From contig NZ_KQ948763.1 in assembly GCF_001514205.1 (NCBI RefSeq), forward strand, positions 285,862 to 349,861: DNA of 64,000 bases, read 5' to 3'. Positions 8,649 to 17,289 of the stretch are shown piece by piece; position 1 is the first letter of the stretch; each line of letters opens with the position of its first letter. Source of the DNA: Streptomyces griseoruber. Its GTDB lineage: Bacteria > Actinomycetota > Actinomycetes > Streptomycetales > Streptomycetaceae. Made by a program: the position numbers and the translations under genes. The notes below the pieces were generated by a model. The model made no database searches and was not told the DNA's origin. It saw only the letters and a list, made by a program, of their open reading frames with translations.

Positions 8649-9311
8649 TCAGTGGATGATGCCGGTCCGCAGGGCCACTGCGACCATCCCGGCGCGGTCG
8701 CCCGTGCCGAGCTTGCGGGCGATCCGGGCGAGGTGGCTCTTGACGGTCAGCGCGGACAGTCCCATCGAGACACCGATCGCCTTGTTCGACTGGCCTTCGG
8801 CGACCAGGCGCAGCACCTCGACCTCGCGGCCGGAGAGCTCGCGGTAGCCGCCCGGGTGGCTCGGGGCACCCGGGGGGCGGCGGTGCAGCCGGGCGGCCGC
8901 GGATCCGATGGGGGCGGCACCGGGCCGGGTGGGGAGCCCGACGTTGGTGCGGGTGCCGGTGACGACATAGCCCTTGACACCGCCCGCGAGGGCGTTGCGC
9001 ACGGCGCCGATGTCGTCCGCGGCGGACAGGGCGAGCCCGTTGGGCCAGCCCGCGGCGCGGGTCTCCGACAGCAGGGTGAGACCTGAGCCGTCGGGGAGGT
9101 GGACGTCGGCGACGCAGATGTCCCGGGGGTTGCCGACGCGGGGACGAGCCTCCGCGATGGACGAGGCCTCGATGACGTCGCGCACACCGAGCGCCCACAG
9201 ATGGCGGGTGACGGTGGAACGCACGCGCGGGTCGGCCACGACCACCATGGCGGTGGGCTTGTTCGGGCGGTAGGCGACCAGGCTTGCGGGCTGCTCGAGG
9301 AGAACGGACAC
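8649..9311 (-). CDS. Orphan LuxR-type response regulator
   Basis: 220 aa. An N-terminal receiver-like domain is followed by a LuxR helix-turn-helix (LSGREVEVLRLVAEGQSNKA, then LTVKSHLARIARKLG). The GTG at 9311 is chosen because AGGAGG lies 4-5 bases upstream; a longer frame to 9395 has no such site. The receiver keeps a phospho-acceptor-like Asp (VADVHLPDGSG), a Ser and a Lys (VKGYV), but the acidic pair is only AD rather than DD, and the usual Lys-Pro is Lys-Gly. No kinase gene is nearby, so it may be controlled without classical phosphorylation. Confidence 0.9.
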   Translation of the reverse strand: MSVLLEQPASLVAYRPNKPTAMVVVADPRVRSTVTRHLWALGVRDVIEASSIAEARPRVGNPRDICVADVHLPDGSGLTLLSETRAAGWPNGLALSAADDIGAVRNALAGGVKGYVVTGTRTNVGLPTRPGAAPIGSAAARLHRRPPGAPSHPGGYRELSGREVEVLRLVAEGQSNKAIGVSMGLSALTVKSHLARIARKLGTGDRAGMVAVALRTGIIH

Positions 9312-9573
9312 CAGGCCTCCTGGGGTGGGGGACGGAGCCGGTTCGGGGGCTTGTGGGGAGAGGGCCGCCCGGACGAACCGTGCTTTCAAGGTCACAGTCG
9401 TCTTCGGCAGCGGGCCGGGGGTCCTTTAGAAAATGATCACGATCTAGTGAGTAACAATACGTGCAATTCGGACACGCGATCGATCATCCGAAGATCGAAT
9501 CGGTTTGGGTGGATGCGGTCCGGGATCGAAAGTGGCCGTATCGACAAAGAGATGGTCAATCAGGACGGCCAAA
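9312..9573. other. Relatively AT-rich upstream region of the response regulator
   Basis: No gene is seen. About 9420-9520 is clearly more AT-rich than its surroundings and has several GATC-containing dyads (for example CGATCGATC). It most likely holds the leftward promoter of the LuxR-type regulator, but I cannot fix a -10/-35 pair with confidence. Confidence 0.4.
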
Positions 9574-9605
9574 TGGGTCGGCCGCCGTTTCCGGCGGCCG
9601 ACCCA
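9574..9605 (-). terminator. Terminator hairpin after the DUF3000 gene
   Basis: TGGGTCGGCCGCCG (9574-9587) and CGGCGGCCGACCCA (9592-9605) form a perfect 14-bp stem with a TTTC loop, 25 bases past the DUF3000 stop on the minus strand. Only a short TTT follows on that strand, which is usual for Streptomyces terminators. Confidence 0.7.
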
Positions 9606-9630
9606 CTCGTACAGCTGTACCGGACAGGCC

Positions 9631-10299
9631 CTAACGCGACTGCGGCCCCCGGCGCTGCGGCAGGGTCACCACCGAGGCGTCGCCGGGGCCGGCCGGGGGC
9701 AGGCCCGCGACCTGGGCCAGCAGATCGCACCAGGACGCCAGGTGTGCCGCCGTGTCCGGGACCCCGCCCAGGCCCTCGCGGGGTGTCCAGGAGGCGCGGA
9801 TCTCGATCTGCGAGTTCGCCGGCCGCTCCGCGAGACCGCCGAAGTAGTGCGAGCCGGCCCGGGTGACCGTCCCGCTCGGCTCGCCGTACGCCAGGCCGCG
9901 CGCCTGGAGCGCGCCGGTCAGCCAGGACCAGCACACCTCCGGCAGCAGCGGGTCGGCCGCCATCTCCGGCTCCAGCTCGGCCCGCACCAGCGTCACCAGC
10001 CGGAACGTCCCGCGCCAGGCGTCGTGCCCGTCCGGGTCGTGCAGCAGCACCAGCCGCCCGTCGGCCAGATCCTGCTCACCGTCCACGACGGTCGCCTCCA
10101 GGGCGTACGCGTACGGGGCGAGCCGCTTGGGCGCCGGGGTCGGGTCGACCTCGATCTGCGGCCGCAGTCGCGCCGCCTTCAGCGCGTCGACGGCGGCCCG
10201 GAACGGCAGCGGTGCCGACCTGCTTCCATCGCGGTCCCCCTCGTTCGCCTCGTCCATCCCGCCAGCGCCGTCCGACAGTCGTCCCTGAGCCGCAGCCAT
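9631..10299 (-). CDS. DUF3000 family protein
   Basis: 222 aa, soluble, no signal peptide. The sequence ([60 protein letters not shown]) matches the actinobacterial DUF3000 family, which has no established function. It is divergent from hemE, a pairing I recall as conserved in Streptomyces. ATG 10299 gives [11 protein letters not shown]; no clear ribosome site precedes it, so it may be leaderless. An internal ATG (MDEANEG) is the alternative start. Confidence 0.85.
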   Translation of the reverse strand: MAAAQGRLSDGAGGMDEANEGDRDGSRSAPLPFRAAVDALKAARLRPQIEVDPTPAPKRLAPYAYALEATVVDGEQDLADGRLVLLHDPDGHDAWRGTFRLVTLVRAELEPEMAADPLLPEVCWSWLTGALQARGLAYGEPSGTVTRAGSHYFGGLAERPANSQIEIRASWTPREGLGGVPDTAAHLASWCDLLAQVAGLPPAGPGDASVVTLPQRRGPQSR

Positions 10300-10483
10300 G
10301 CGGGGAAGATTAAGGGGAACGACCGCCTCGCGCAGGGCAAGACACCCGCGCGGCACCCGCGGGCGGCTGCGCGCTGGGCGAACAGGGCCCCCGCCCGCAA
10401 GGGCCGAACGGGTGTCTCGCAGGCACGGTGAGAGGCGGTGGGGGCGGCGCCACCGGTTCCGGCGCCGTGCGAGACTTGCCGTC

Positions 10484-11551
10484 GTGAGTGCGAACGAGAG
10501 CCCCGCGGGCCGGCAGCCGACAGCGACGTACGACAGCCCCTTCCTGAAGGCGTGCAGGCGCGAACCCGTGCCGCACACGCCCGTGTGGTTCATGCGCCAG
10601 GCCGGGCGCTCCCTGCCGGAGTACCGCAAGGTCCGCGAGGGCATCCCGATGCTCGAGTCCTGCATGCGGCCCGACCTCGTCACCGAGATCACCCTGCAGC
10701 CCGTGCGCCGGCACAACGTGGACGCGGCGATCTACTACAGCGACATCGTCGTCCCGCTCAAGGCCATCGGCATCGACCTCGACATCAAGCCCGGCGTCGG
10801 CCCGGTCGTCGAGCGCCCGATCCGCACCCGCGCCGACCTCGCCCAGCTCCGTGACCTCACCCCCGAGGACGTCTCCTACGTCACCGAGGCGATCGGCCTG
10901 CTCACCGCCGAGCTCGGCGCCACCCCCCTGATCGGTTTCACGGGCGCGCCTTTCACCCTCGCGAGCTACCTCGTCGAGGGCGGCCCCTCGCGGACCTACG
11001 AGAACGCCAAGGCGATGATGTACGGCGACCCGCAGCTCTGGGCCGACCTGCTCGACCGCCTCGCCGACATCACGGCCGCCTTCCTGAAGGTCCAGATCGA
11101 GGCCGGCGCGAGCGCCGTCCAGCTCTTCGACTCCTGGGCGGGCGCCCTCGCCCCCGCCGACTACCGCCGCTCGGTGCTGCCCGCCTCCGCGAAGGTCTTC
11201 CGCGCCGTCGAGTCCTACGGCGTCCCGCGCATCCACTTCGGCGTCGGCACCGGTGAGCTGCTGAACCTCATGGGCGAGGCCGGCGCGGACGTCGTCGGCG
11301 TCGACTGGCGCGTCCCGCTGGACGAGGCCGCCCGCCGGGTCGGCCCCGGCAAGGCGCTCCAGGGCAACCTCGACCCGACCGTCCTGTTCGCCGGCACCGA
11401 GGCCGTCGAGACCAAGACCCGCGAGGTCCTCGACTCGGCCGCCGGCCTGGAGGGCCATGTCTTCAACCTCGGCCACGGCGTGATGCCGTCCACCGACCCG
11501 GACGCGCTCACCCGTCTCGTGGAGTACGTCCACACCCGCACCGCCCGCTAG
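10484..11551 (+). CDS. hemE: Uroporphyrinogen decarboxylase
   Basis: 355 aa, the usual length. The N-terminal signature [16 protein letters not shown] (binding loop and active-site Arg), [17 protein letters not shown] and the C-terminal FNLGHGV are all present. The enzyme removes four acetate carboxyl groups from uroporphyrinogen III to give coproporphyrinogen III. Start GTG 10484 gives MSANESPAG; no strong ribosome site is visible. hemG and hemQ lie about 10 kb downstream on the same strand, separated by the 11.6-17.3 kb cassette and other genes. Confidence 0.95.
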   Translation: MSANESPAGRQPTATYDSPFLKACRREPVPHTPVWFMRQAGRSLPEYRKVREGIPMLESCMRPDLVTEITLQPVRRHNVDAAIYYSDIVVPLKAIGIDLDIKPGVGPVVERPIRTRADLAQLRDLTPEDVSYVTEAIGLLTAELGATPLIGFTGAPFTLASYLVEGGPSRTYENAKAMMYGDPQLWADLLDRLADITAAFLKVQIEAGASAVQLFDSWAGALAPADYRRSVLPASAKVFRAVESYGVPRIHFGVGTGELLNLMGEAGADVVGVDWRVPLDEAARRVGPGKALQGNLDPTVLFAGTEAVETKTREVLDSAAGLEGHVFNLGHGVMPSTDPDALTRLVEYVHTRTAR

Positions 11552-11632
11552 GGGGCGTCTCCCACCGCCGTTTCCCGCACACGCCGTTCCCCGGCCGGAT
11601 AGCCTTCGCGGACCGGGGGAGAGGGGGACGGC

Positions 11633-13519
11633 GTGGCGTGGGCCTTGCGGGACGGCGAGCCCTGGCTGGTCCGCATCGAGGGCGACGACGGCCGACCGGC
11701 CGGATGCGGCTTCCTGGTCACCCCGGTGCTCTTGCTGACCTGTGCCCATGTGGTGACCGGCGCCCTGGGGGTCAGCGAGTACAGCGAGAACGGCCCGCGT
11801 GGCCCTTTGTGGGTGGTGCGGCACGGCACCCGGGACCGCCTCGCCACCCAGGTGGTGCCCGGCGGCTGGGTGCCGCTGAGGGAGTCCTCCGGCGATCTCG
11901 CTCTGCTGAGCCTGGACCTCCCGCTCGGCACCCCACCGCGGATCGGAACAGCCCGCATCGGCGACCCGGTTCGGGTGCTCACCCCGGACGCGGGGCTGCC
12001 GGGCGTCGTCGACGCCCTGCCCGGCGTCGACGAACCGGACAGCTGGGGCCGGCTCGCTTTCCGCGCGGCGACACCGGAACCGGGCAGCAGCGGCAGCCCC
12101 GTGGTCGACGACGAGGGCGCCGTCGTCGGCCTCTTCACCGCCGTCGACTCCCCTTCGGGGCTGCGGGACACCGGCCGGTTCCTGCCCCTGTCGACCGCCA
12201 TGGAGCGGATCCCCGTACCGAGCCCGCGCCCCACCGGGCCGCAGCGCCGGCCGAACGACGGACTCACCCTCCGGGAGCGCGGCGAACTGGTGGAGGCCCT
12301 GCTGGCGGTGCCCGTCATGCACGACCCGTCGGCGTTCGAACTGCTCACCCGTGAACTGCGCCACGAGGATCCGGTGGTCGCCGGCCTGCGGGGCGGCATG
12401 CCGTCGAGCCGGCTCAGAGCCCTGGAGCTGGTGCGTCTGCTCATGGACCACCCCGATGGCCTGCGTCTGCTGGTCGAGGTCCTCCGCGCGTTCGAGCCGG
12501 GCAGTTCGGCGGTGGAGGCGTTCGCGACGCTGGTGGACAAGGTCGCGGCCCCGTCGCTGCTGCTCGCCCATGAGCGCGGGACCCTGCACCGGCTGCTGGC
12601 CCGTGCCGAGCCGGCCGACACCCGCGTCCTGCTGGAACGGGCGCGGGGCCTGGAGGGCCGCGGCACCCCGCCCGCCCTCCTGGACTTCGTCGCGGGGCTC
12701 GCCGACACGGTGCCGGGGGAGGTCGGCGCGGAACTGGACACCTGGCGGCGGTCGGTGGCCACCCGGCTGGGAGTGGAGCCGCCGCGCGCACGGACGACCG
12801 AGCCGCCGGTCCTCGTCATCGGTGTGGACCCCGTCGCCCAAGTGCCGGGCACCTACGACGTGACGGTCTCGGCCCGAGCCACCGACGGCACCACGACCTC
12901 GCTCGCGACGCACGACCGGCTGTCGCGCGAGGAACTGCGGACTGTGATCGCGCCCGAGCTGCACAGGCTCCTGGCGCAGCAGGCGGTCCCCTCGGGCCCC
13001 GCCGGGCGGGTCGAGTTCATCCTGCCGTTCCGGCTGCTGGACGACCTCCAGGTCGAGGAGTGGGACATCGGAGACGGTGGCGTGCGGCGTCCGCTCGGGG
13101 CGCATCACACCGTGGTCGTGCGAGCCGCCGAGCTGCAGGACCGGGAGAGTCTGCGCTGGCGCTGGCAGGAGCGGTGGTCGCGGCTGAAGGAGACCCCGCC
13201 CGCGGAGCGCGAACCCGTCTGGCTGGACGGTGCCGACGGCCGGGTCCTGCTGCTGGACGCCGAAGAGACGACATTCCGGTCCTCGGGTGACCCGGTCGCC
13301 GCCTGCCTCCTCCAGGGGATCCCGGTGGTGATCTGGTCGAAGGGCGCGTCGCCGGAGACGGAGGAGGAGCTGACGGACCTGGCCCGCACCGTGCCGCTGG
13401 AGGGAATCCCGGAGGCGGTGCGCTCCCTGCGGAGCAGGCAGCGGACGACCGGCGCCCGGGAGCGGGTGGGCCTGCTCTTCGCCGACCCCGAGCACTCGCT
13501 GCCCGACGGCAGGCGGTGA
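11633..13519 (+). CDS. Trypsin-like protease with effector-associated and VMAP C-terminal domains
   Basis: 628 aa, cytoplasmic. Residues 1-180 form a chymotrypsin-fold protease with a complete triad: H39 (TCAHVV), D88 (SGDLALL) and S153 (GSSGSP). Residues about 200-290 (LTLRERGELVEALLAVP) look like a small helical effector-associated domain, a death-domain-like adaptor. From about 365 to the end is a VMAP C-terminal module (EEWDIGDGGVRRPLGAHHTV; ACLLQGIPVVIW). Known: such proteins partner vWA and NTPase proteins in predicted prokaryotic conflict systems. Inferred: the protease is an effector released by its NTPase partners. GTG 11633 follows a GAGGGGGA ribosome site; the next gene starts three bases after its stop. 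Confidence 0.85.
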   Translation: MAWALRDGEPWLVRIEGDDGRPAGCGFLVTPVLLLTCAHVVTGALGVSEYSENGPRGPLWVVRHGTRDRLATQVVPGGWVPLRESSGDLALLSLDLPLGTPPRIGTARIGDPVRVLTPDAGLPGVVDALPGVDEPDSWGRLAFRAATPEPGSSGSPVVDDEGAVVGLFTAVDSPSGLRDTGRFLPLSTAMERIPVPSPRPTGPQRRPNDGLTLRERGELVEALLAVPVMHDPSAFELLTRELRHEDPVVAGLRGGMPSSRLRALELVRLLMDHPDGLRLLVEVLRAFEPGSSAVEAFATLVDKVAAPSLLLAHERGTLHRLLARAEPADTRVLLERARGLEGRGTPPALLDFVAGLADTVPGEVGAELDTWRRSVATRLGVEPPRARTTEPPVLVIGVDPVAQVPGTYDVTVSARATDGTTTSLATHDRLSREELRTVIAPELHRLLAQQAVPSGPAGRVEFILPFRLLDDLQVEEWDIGDGGVRRPLGAHHTVVVRAAELQDRESLRWRWQERWSRLKETPPAEREPVWLDGADGRVLLLDAEETTFRSSGDPVAACLLQGIPVVIWSKGASPETEEELTDLARTVPLEGIPEAVRSLRSRQRTTGARERVGLLFADPEHSLPDGRR

Positions 13520-13522
13520 CCC

Positions 13523-15943
13523 GTGGACCCGAGCGCCGTCCGGCATGCCCTGAGTCTTCTCGGCGGCGTTCCGGACCTCACCCTGGACCTCGTGCTCGAC
13601 CGGGCGCAGTCCATGGATCTGTGGGCCCGGACCGTGCACGGCCTGCGGGAGACACTGAGCCGGGGGCCGCTTCCCGACCTCCGGGTCCGGACCGTCGACA
13701 CGTCCGCACCGGGCGAGCTGCGGACCGGTGACACCGTCCAGCCCGTCCCGGGACAGCGGGTCCTGCTGTTGGTGAGCGACTGTGTGGCGCCTGCCTGGCA
13801 CGACGGCCGTGCCCACGCCCTGCTCGACGAATGGTGCCGCTTCAGCGCCACCGCCGTCGTCCAGCCCCTGCCCCCCTCGCTGCGACACCGGGTGGGCGTC
13901 CCGCTCGCCCCGTTCCACTGGTCCGCGGCCCGGCCCGTCACCCCCACCGCATGGCTGACGTGCGGACTCCAGCCGGGCAGTCTGGAGGAGGCTGCCGGTC
14001 TCGAAGCGGACTGCGCCGTACCCGTACTGGGCCTGGAGGACGGCCGGTCCTTCACGGACTGGGCCCGTCTCGTGGCCGCCCGCACGGCCGACGGGTACGA
14101 CGGCGAGGGCATGCCCCTCGGGCTCGCGCCCGGAGCCTGGGACGGCTTGGCCGCTGCCGCCCCGCCGACCGGACCGGCCGCCCAGGTCCGGACGCTCGAA
14201 GCCGTCGCGGGCCCTGCCGCGGTCCGGCTCGCCGCGCTGCTGGCGGTCGCCCCGCTGGTCACTCTCGATCTGATGCGCGCCACGCAGCGCAGCCTGCTGC
14301 CGGAGGCGGAGGAGACCGTCGCGGAGGTGTTCCACAGCGGTCTGCTGGTCCGCGCACCCGATCGCGACCGAGATGTCGAGGGGCAGCGCGCCCTTGTTCT
14401 CGTGGACGGGGCGGTCGACCTGCTCACCGAGATACTGACCCGTTCCGACAGGAGCCGCTCCAGGGATCTGGCCGAGGAGTTCCTGCCGCCGGAGGCATGG
14501 GCCCGGAACACGCGCCCGGTGCCGTCGTCCGTGCGGCCCTCGGACGCCGTCCGCCGCGACGGCCCCGCCCTGCGCGTCCGCTCCGCGCTGCCCGCCCGCA
14601 ACCACCGCTTCGTCGGTCGTACGGCGCTGCTGGACACCGTCCGCTCCACCCTGCACCGGTCCGACGGCGACGGACTGTGCGTACTGCACGGCCTCGCCGG
14701 TGTCGGCAAGACCCAGACAGCCCTCGAGTACGCGCACCGTCATCGGGGCGACTACGACTTCGTCTGGTGGACCCAGGCCCGCGACGCCAGGGGACTCGGC
14801 CTCGCCCTGGCCCGGCTGGGCGAGGAACTGTCCGTCCCGCCCGGACCCGACGGCCTCGCCCCCGTCGAGGACGTCCTCGACCGGCTGCGGACCGGCCGCG
14901 TCGACCGCGGATGGCTGCTCGTCCTGGACAACGCCGACCCGCCGGCCCGGCTCACCCCGATGCTGCCGCTCGGCGCCGGCCACATCCTGATCACCAGCCG
15001 CCACATCAGCTGGACCGAGGAGACGGCGCATCCGTTACGCGTGGCCCCGCTGAGCAGGCAGGAGAGCCTCGCCCTGCTCCGCGCCCGCGCGCCCTGGCTC
15101 ACCGACGACGAGGGGTACGCGGTCGCCGAGCGGGCCGGCTACCTGCCGCCACTGCTGATCCAGTTGGGCCGCTCCCTGTCCAAGCGCCGCCTCGACGTGG
15201 CCGAACACCTCGCCGGCTTCGACCGGCTCTGCGCCAAGCTGCTGCTGGCCTACGGCCTTCCCGACTACGACGTGAAGCTCGCGGTCGTATGGAAGCAGGC
15301 CGTGACGGAGCTGGCCGCCGCCGACCCGGACGCCGGCGAACTGCTGCGCGTGCTCAGCTGCCTGGGCACCGGTCCCGTCCCGTACGAACTGCTGTCCGCG
15401 GCGACCGGGTCGAAGCCGTCCGCCGGTTCCGACGGCGTGCTGCACGACAAGTTCGCCCTCCACCTGGCCCTGATGCGTCTGTCCGACGAGGACCTGGCCA
15501 CCGTCGAGGGCGCGGGCGGACCGGTCGAGGTGCACCCCGCGCTCCAGACCGTGATGCGGGGCGTGGTCATGCGGCCCGACGAGTACGAGACCGCCGAGGA
15601 AGCCGCGTTGGGCCTGCTCTCGGCGGCCCTGCCCGCCGACCCCGGCACCCCGTCCGGCCGCGCCCGGATGACCGAGATCGCCCGTCGCCTGGACCTGCCC
15701 GCGGCCCTGCGCGCCCAGCCCGAGCGCACGTACGACCTCGTCCTCGCGGTCATCGACCATCACGCGGCCGTCGGTGACACCAGGGCCGCCGGCCGGCTCG
15801 CCCGCGCCGCACTCGATGTCTGGAGCAGGCGCTTCGGCGCGGATTCCGTCCGCATCGCCGCCCTGCGCGCCCACGCCGAACACCCGTCCCCGTCCCCGTC
15901 CCCGTCTTCGTTTCCGTCTTCGTTTCCGTCTTCGTCCCGCTGA
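13523..15943 (+). CDS. SAV_2336-type vWA-like protein fused to a STAND (NB-ARC) NTPase
   Basis: 806 aa. Residues 1-150 resemble the SAV_2336 N-terminal, vWA-like domain (LDLVLDRAQSMDLW; RVLLLVSD); a winged-helix-like linker follows. The STAND NTPase spans about 360-620: RFVGR, Walker A GLAGVGKT (390-397), Walker B WLLVLDN (464-470), and ILITSR. A helical segment at about 730-790 looks like the start of a TPR array, but the protein then ends in a Pro/Ser/Phe repeat rather than in TPRs. Probable role: a sensor that oligomerises and switches on its partners. It lies three bases after the protease gene, and the KAP gene follows 28 bases on. Confidence 0.85.
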   Translation: MDPSAVRHALSLLGGVPDLTLDLVLDRAQSMDLWARTVHGLRETLSRGPLPDLRVRTVDTSAPGELRTGDTVQPVPGQRVLLLVSDCVAPAWHDGRAHALLDEWCRFSATAVVQPLPPSLRHRVGVPLAPFHWSAARPVTPTAWLTCGLQPGSLEEAAGLEADCAVPVLGLEDGRSFTDWARLVAARTADGYDGEGMPLGLAPGAWDGLAAAAPPTGPAAQVRTLEAVAGPAAVRLAALLAVAPLVTLDLMRATQRSLLPEAEETVAEVFHSGLLVRAPDRDRDVEGQRALVLVDGAVDLLTEILTRSDRSRSRDLAEEFLPPEAWARNTRPVPSSVRPSDAVRRDGPALRVRSALPARNHRFVGRTALLDTVRSTLHRSDGDGLCVLHGLAGVGKTQTALEYAHRHRGDYDFVWWTQARDARGLGLALARLGEELSVPPGPDGLAPVEDVLDRLRTGRVDRGWLLVLDNADPPARLTPMLPLGAGHILITSRHISWTEETAHPLRVAPLSRQESLALLRARAPWLTDDEGYAVAERAGYLPPLLIQLGRSLSKRRLDVAEHLAGFDRLCAKLLLAYGLPDYDVKLAVVWKQAVTELAAADPDAGELLRVLSCLGTGPVPYELLSAATGSKPSAGSDGVLHDKFALHLALMRLSDEDLATVEGAGGPVEVHPALQTVMRGVVMRPDEYETAEEAALGLLSAALPADPGTPSGRARMTEIARRLDLPAALRAQPERTYDLVLAVIDHHAAVGDTRAAGRLARAALDVWSRRFGADSVRIAALRAHAEHPSPSPSPSSFPSSFPSSSR
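15884..15937 (+). repeat. Hexamer/dodecamer repeat at the 3' end of the STAND NTPase gene
   Basis: Three CCGTCC units are followed by two copies of CCGTCTTCGTTT and a third, diverged CCGTCTTCGTCC, just before the stop. They encode Pro-Ser and Pro-Ser-Ser-Phe tails. Such short tandem repeats are prone to replication slippage and sit exactly where a C-terminal TPR array would be expected to continue. Confidence 0.85.
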
Positions 15944-15971
15944 ACCGCCCGTACCACCCGAAGGAGCAGCC

Positions 15972-17255
15972 TTGCGCCCGCTGACCGACAACCCCATCTC
16001 CGACTTCGGCGACGACGCCTTCCGCTTCGAGCCCTACGTGGACGTGCTGCACGGAGCCGTCGAGCAGGCGATGCCGCTGCCCCTCACCGTCGGCGTGTTC
16101 GGTTCCTGGGGCACCGGGAAGTCCAGCTTCCTGCGGCTGTGGCAGCGGCGGCTGGAGGACCGGAAGGTGCGCACCATCTGGTTCAACCCCTGGAAATATG
16201 ATCGCAAGGTCGAGGTGTGGGCGGCGCTGCTGCACACCATCCTGGCCGAGATGGAGGGCGAGGAGGGCCTGAAGGAGAAGGCCCTGCGGCTCGCCAAGGC
16301 CGCCACCTGGCTCTCGGTGCGCACGGGACTCGGCACGGCCGCCTCGGCGGCCACCGGCGGGATGATCAAGAGCGGTGACGTCGACTCCCTGCTCACCACG
16401 CTGTCCCAGGGCGACGCCGAGCAGTACCGCCAGATCAACCGGTTCGAGAACGACTTCCGGGACGCGGTGAGGGAGTTCGTCGGAGCGGACGGGCGGCTGG
16501 TGGTCTTCGTCGACGACCTCGACCGCTGTACCCCGGACTCGGCGATGACCGTGCTGGAGTCCCTCAAACTGTTCCTCGGCGAATCCCAGTGTGTGTTCGT
16601 CCTCGCCCTCGACCTCGACGTGCTGGCCGCCGTCGCCACCAACAAGTTCGGCGACGCCTTCAAGGACGCGCCCGCCGAGGTCGTCTCGGGTCTCGCCTAC
16701 CTCGACAAGATCGTCCAACTGCCCTTCTTCCTCCCGGACGTGGGCTTCGACACCCTGCGCGAGGCGTTCACGCCGTACGTCCACCAGCCCATCGACGACG
16801 ATGCCTTCTGGGAGCTGCTGCGGCGTGGTCTGGGCGCGAACCCGCGGCGGCTGAAGCGGTTCGTGAACGTCTTCAACATGGCGATGGAGGTGAGCATCGC
16901 CCAGGCGGGCGGAGCCTCGCTGGACAGGGCGTTCCACCTGCAACTGGCGGTTCTCCAGATGATCCGCAGTCGGCATCGCGCGTTCTTCCATGTGCTGGCC
17001 GCCGAACCGAGGTCCTGGGACACGCTGGCCGGATACTTCCGACAGGTTCAGGACGACCCCGCGGAACGCCCCCGGCTCCTGTCCGGTCTGCCCTCCGAGC
17101 TGCACCTTTTCGGCGCGGACCGGGCACTGGAGAGGCTGCTCACCCAGCGTGGCTCCCTGCGGGTGCCGCCGCCGACCCCGCAGACCGTCCGCGCGATGAT
17201 CACGACGCTCCGTGCCACGGCCGGTCCCGACGGCCTCGGGTCGGCGGACGACTGA
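15972..17255 (+). CDS. KAP family P-loop NTPase
   Basis: 427 aa. Walker A GSWGTGKS (44-51), the KAP signature WFNPWKYD (70-77) and Walker B LVVFVDDLDRC (176-186) identify the family. Known KAP NTPases are often membrane-linked and recur in prokaryotic conflict systems. Here the segment that carries membrane helices in other members (about 105-135) is only mildly hydrophobic, so the protein is probably soluble or peripheral. The TTG at 15972 is chosen for the AAGGAG five bases before it. It is the last gene of the three-gene rightward cassette; a convergent rhomboid gene follows 34 bases on. Confidence 0.88.
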   Translation: MRPLTDNPISDFGDDAFRFEPYVDVLHGAVEQAMPLPLTVGVFGSWGTGKSSFLRLWQRRLEDRKVRTIWFNPWKYDRKVEVWAALLHTILAEMEGEEGLKEKALRLAKAATWLSVRTGLGTAASAATGGMIKSGDVDSLLTTLSQGDAEQYRQINRFENDFRDAVREFVGADGRLVVFVDDLDRCTPDSAMTVLESLKLFLGESQCVFVLALDLDVLAAVATNKFGDAFKDAPAEVVSGLAYLDKIVQLPFFLPDVGFDTLREAFTPYVHQPIDDDAFWELLRRGLGANPRRLKRFVNVFNMAMEVSIAQAGGASLDRAFHLQLAVLQMIRSRHRAFFHVLAAEPRSWDTLAGYFRQVQDDPAERPRLLSGLPSELHLFGADRALERLLTQRGSLRVPPPTPQTVRAMITTLRATAGPDGLGSADD

Positions 17256-17289
17256 GGTACCCGCGACGTCAGCCGGGCACTCCCGCACC

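Noticed and set aside
8228..8659. Glycine/arginine-rich open frames in the G-tract region
   Set aside because: They exist in several frames at once because G-runs lack stops; no ribosome site or domain supports them.
10310..15031. A 4.7-kb open frame on the minus strand opposite hemE, the protease gene and the STAND gene
   Set aside because: It mirrors three real genes, its translation is rich in Arg/Gly/Gln/Val/His with no domain, and such long antisense frames are expected in very GC-rich DNA.
15900..15943. Possible FxSxx-COOH RiPP precursor end in the Pro/Ser/Phe tail of the STAND protein
   Set aside because: The Phe is six residues from the end rather than five, the tail comes from simple repeats, and no radical SAM (FxsB) gene is nearby.
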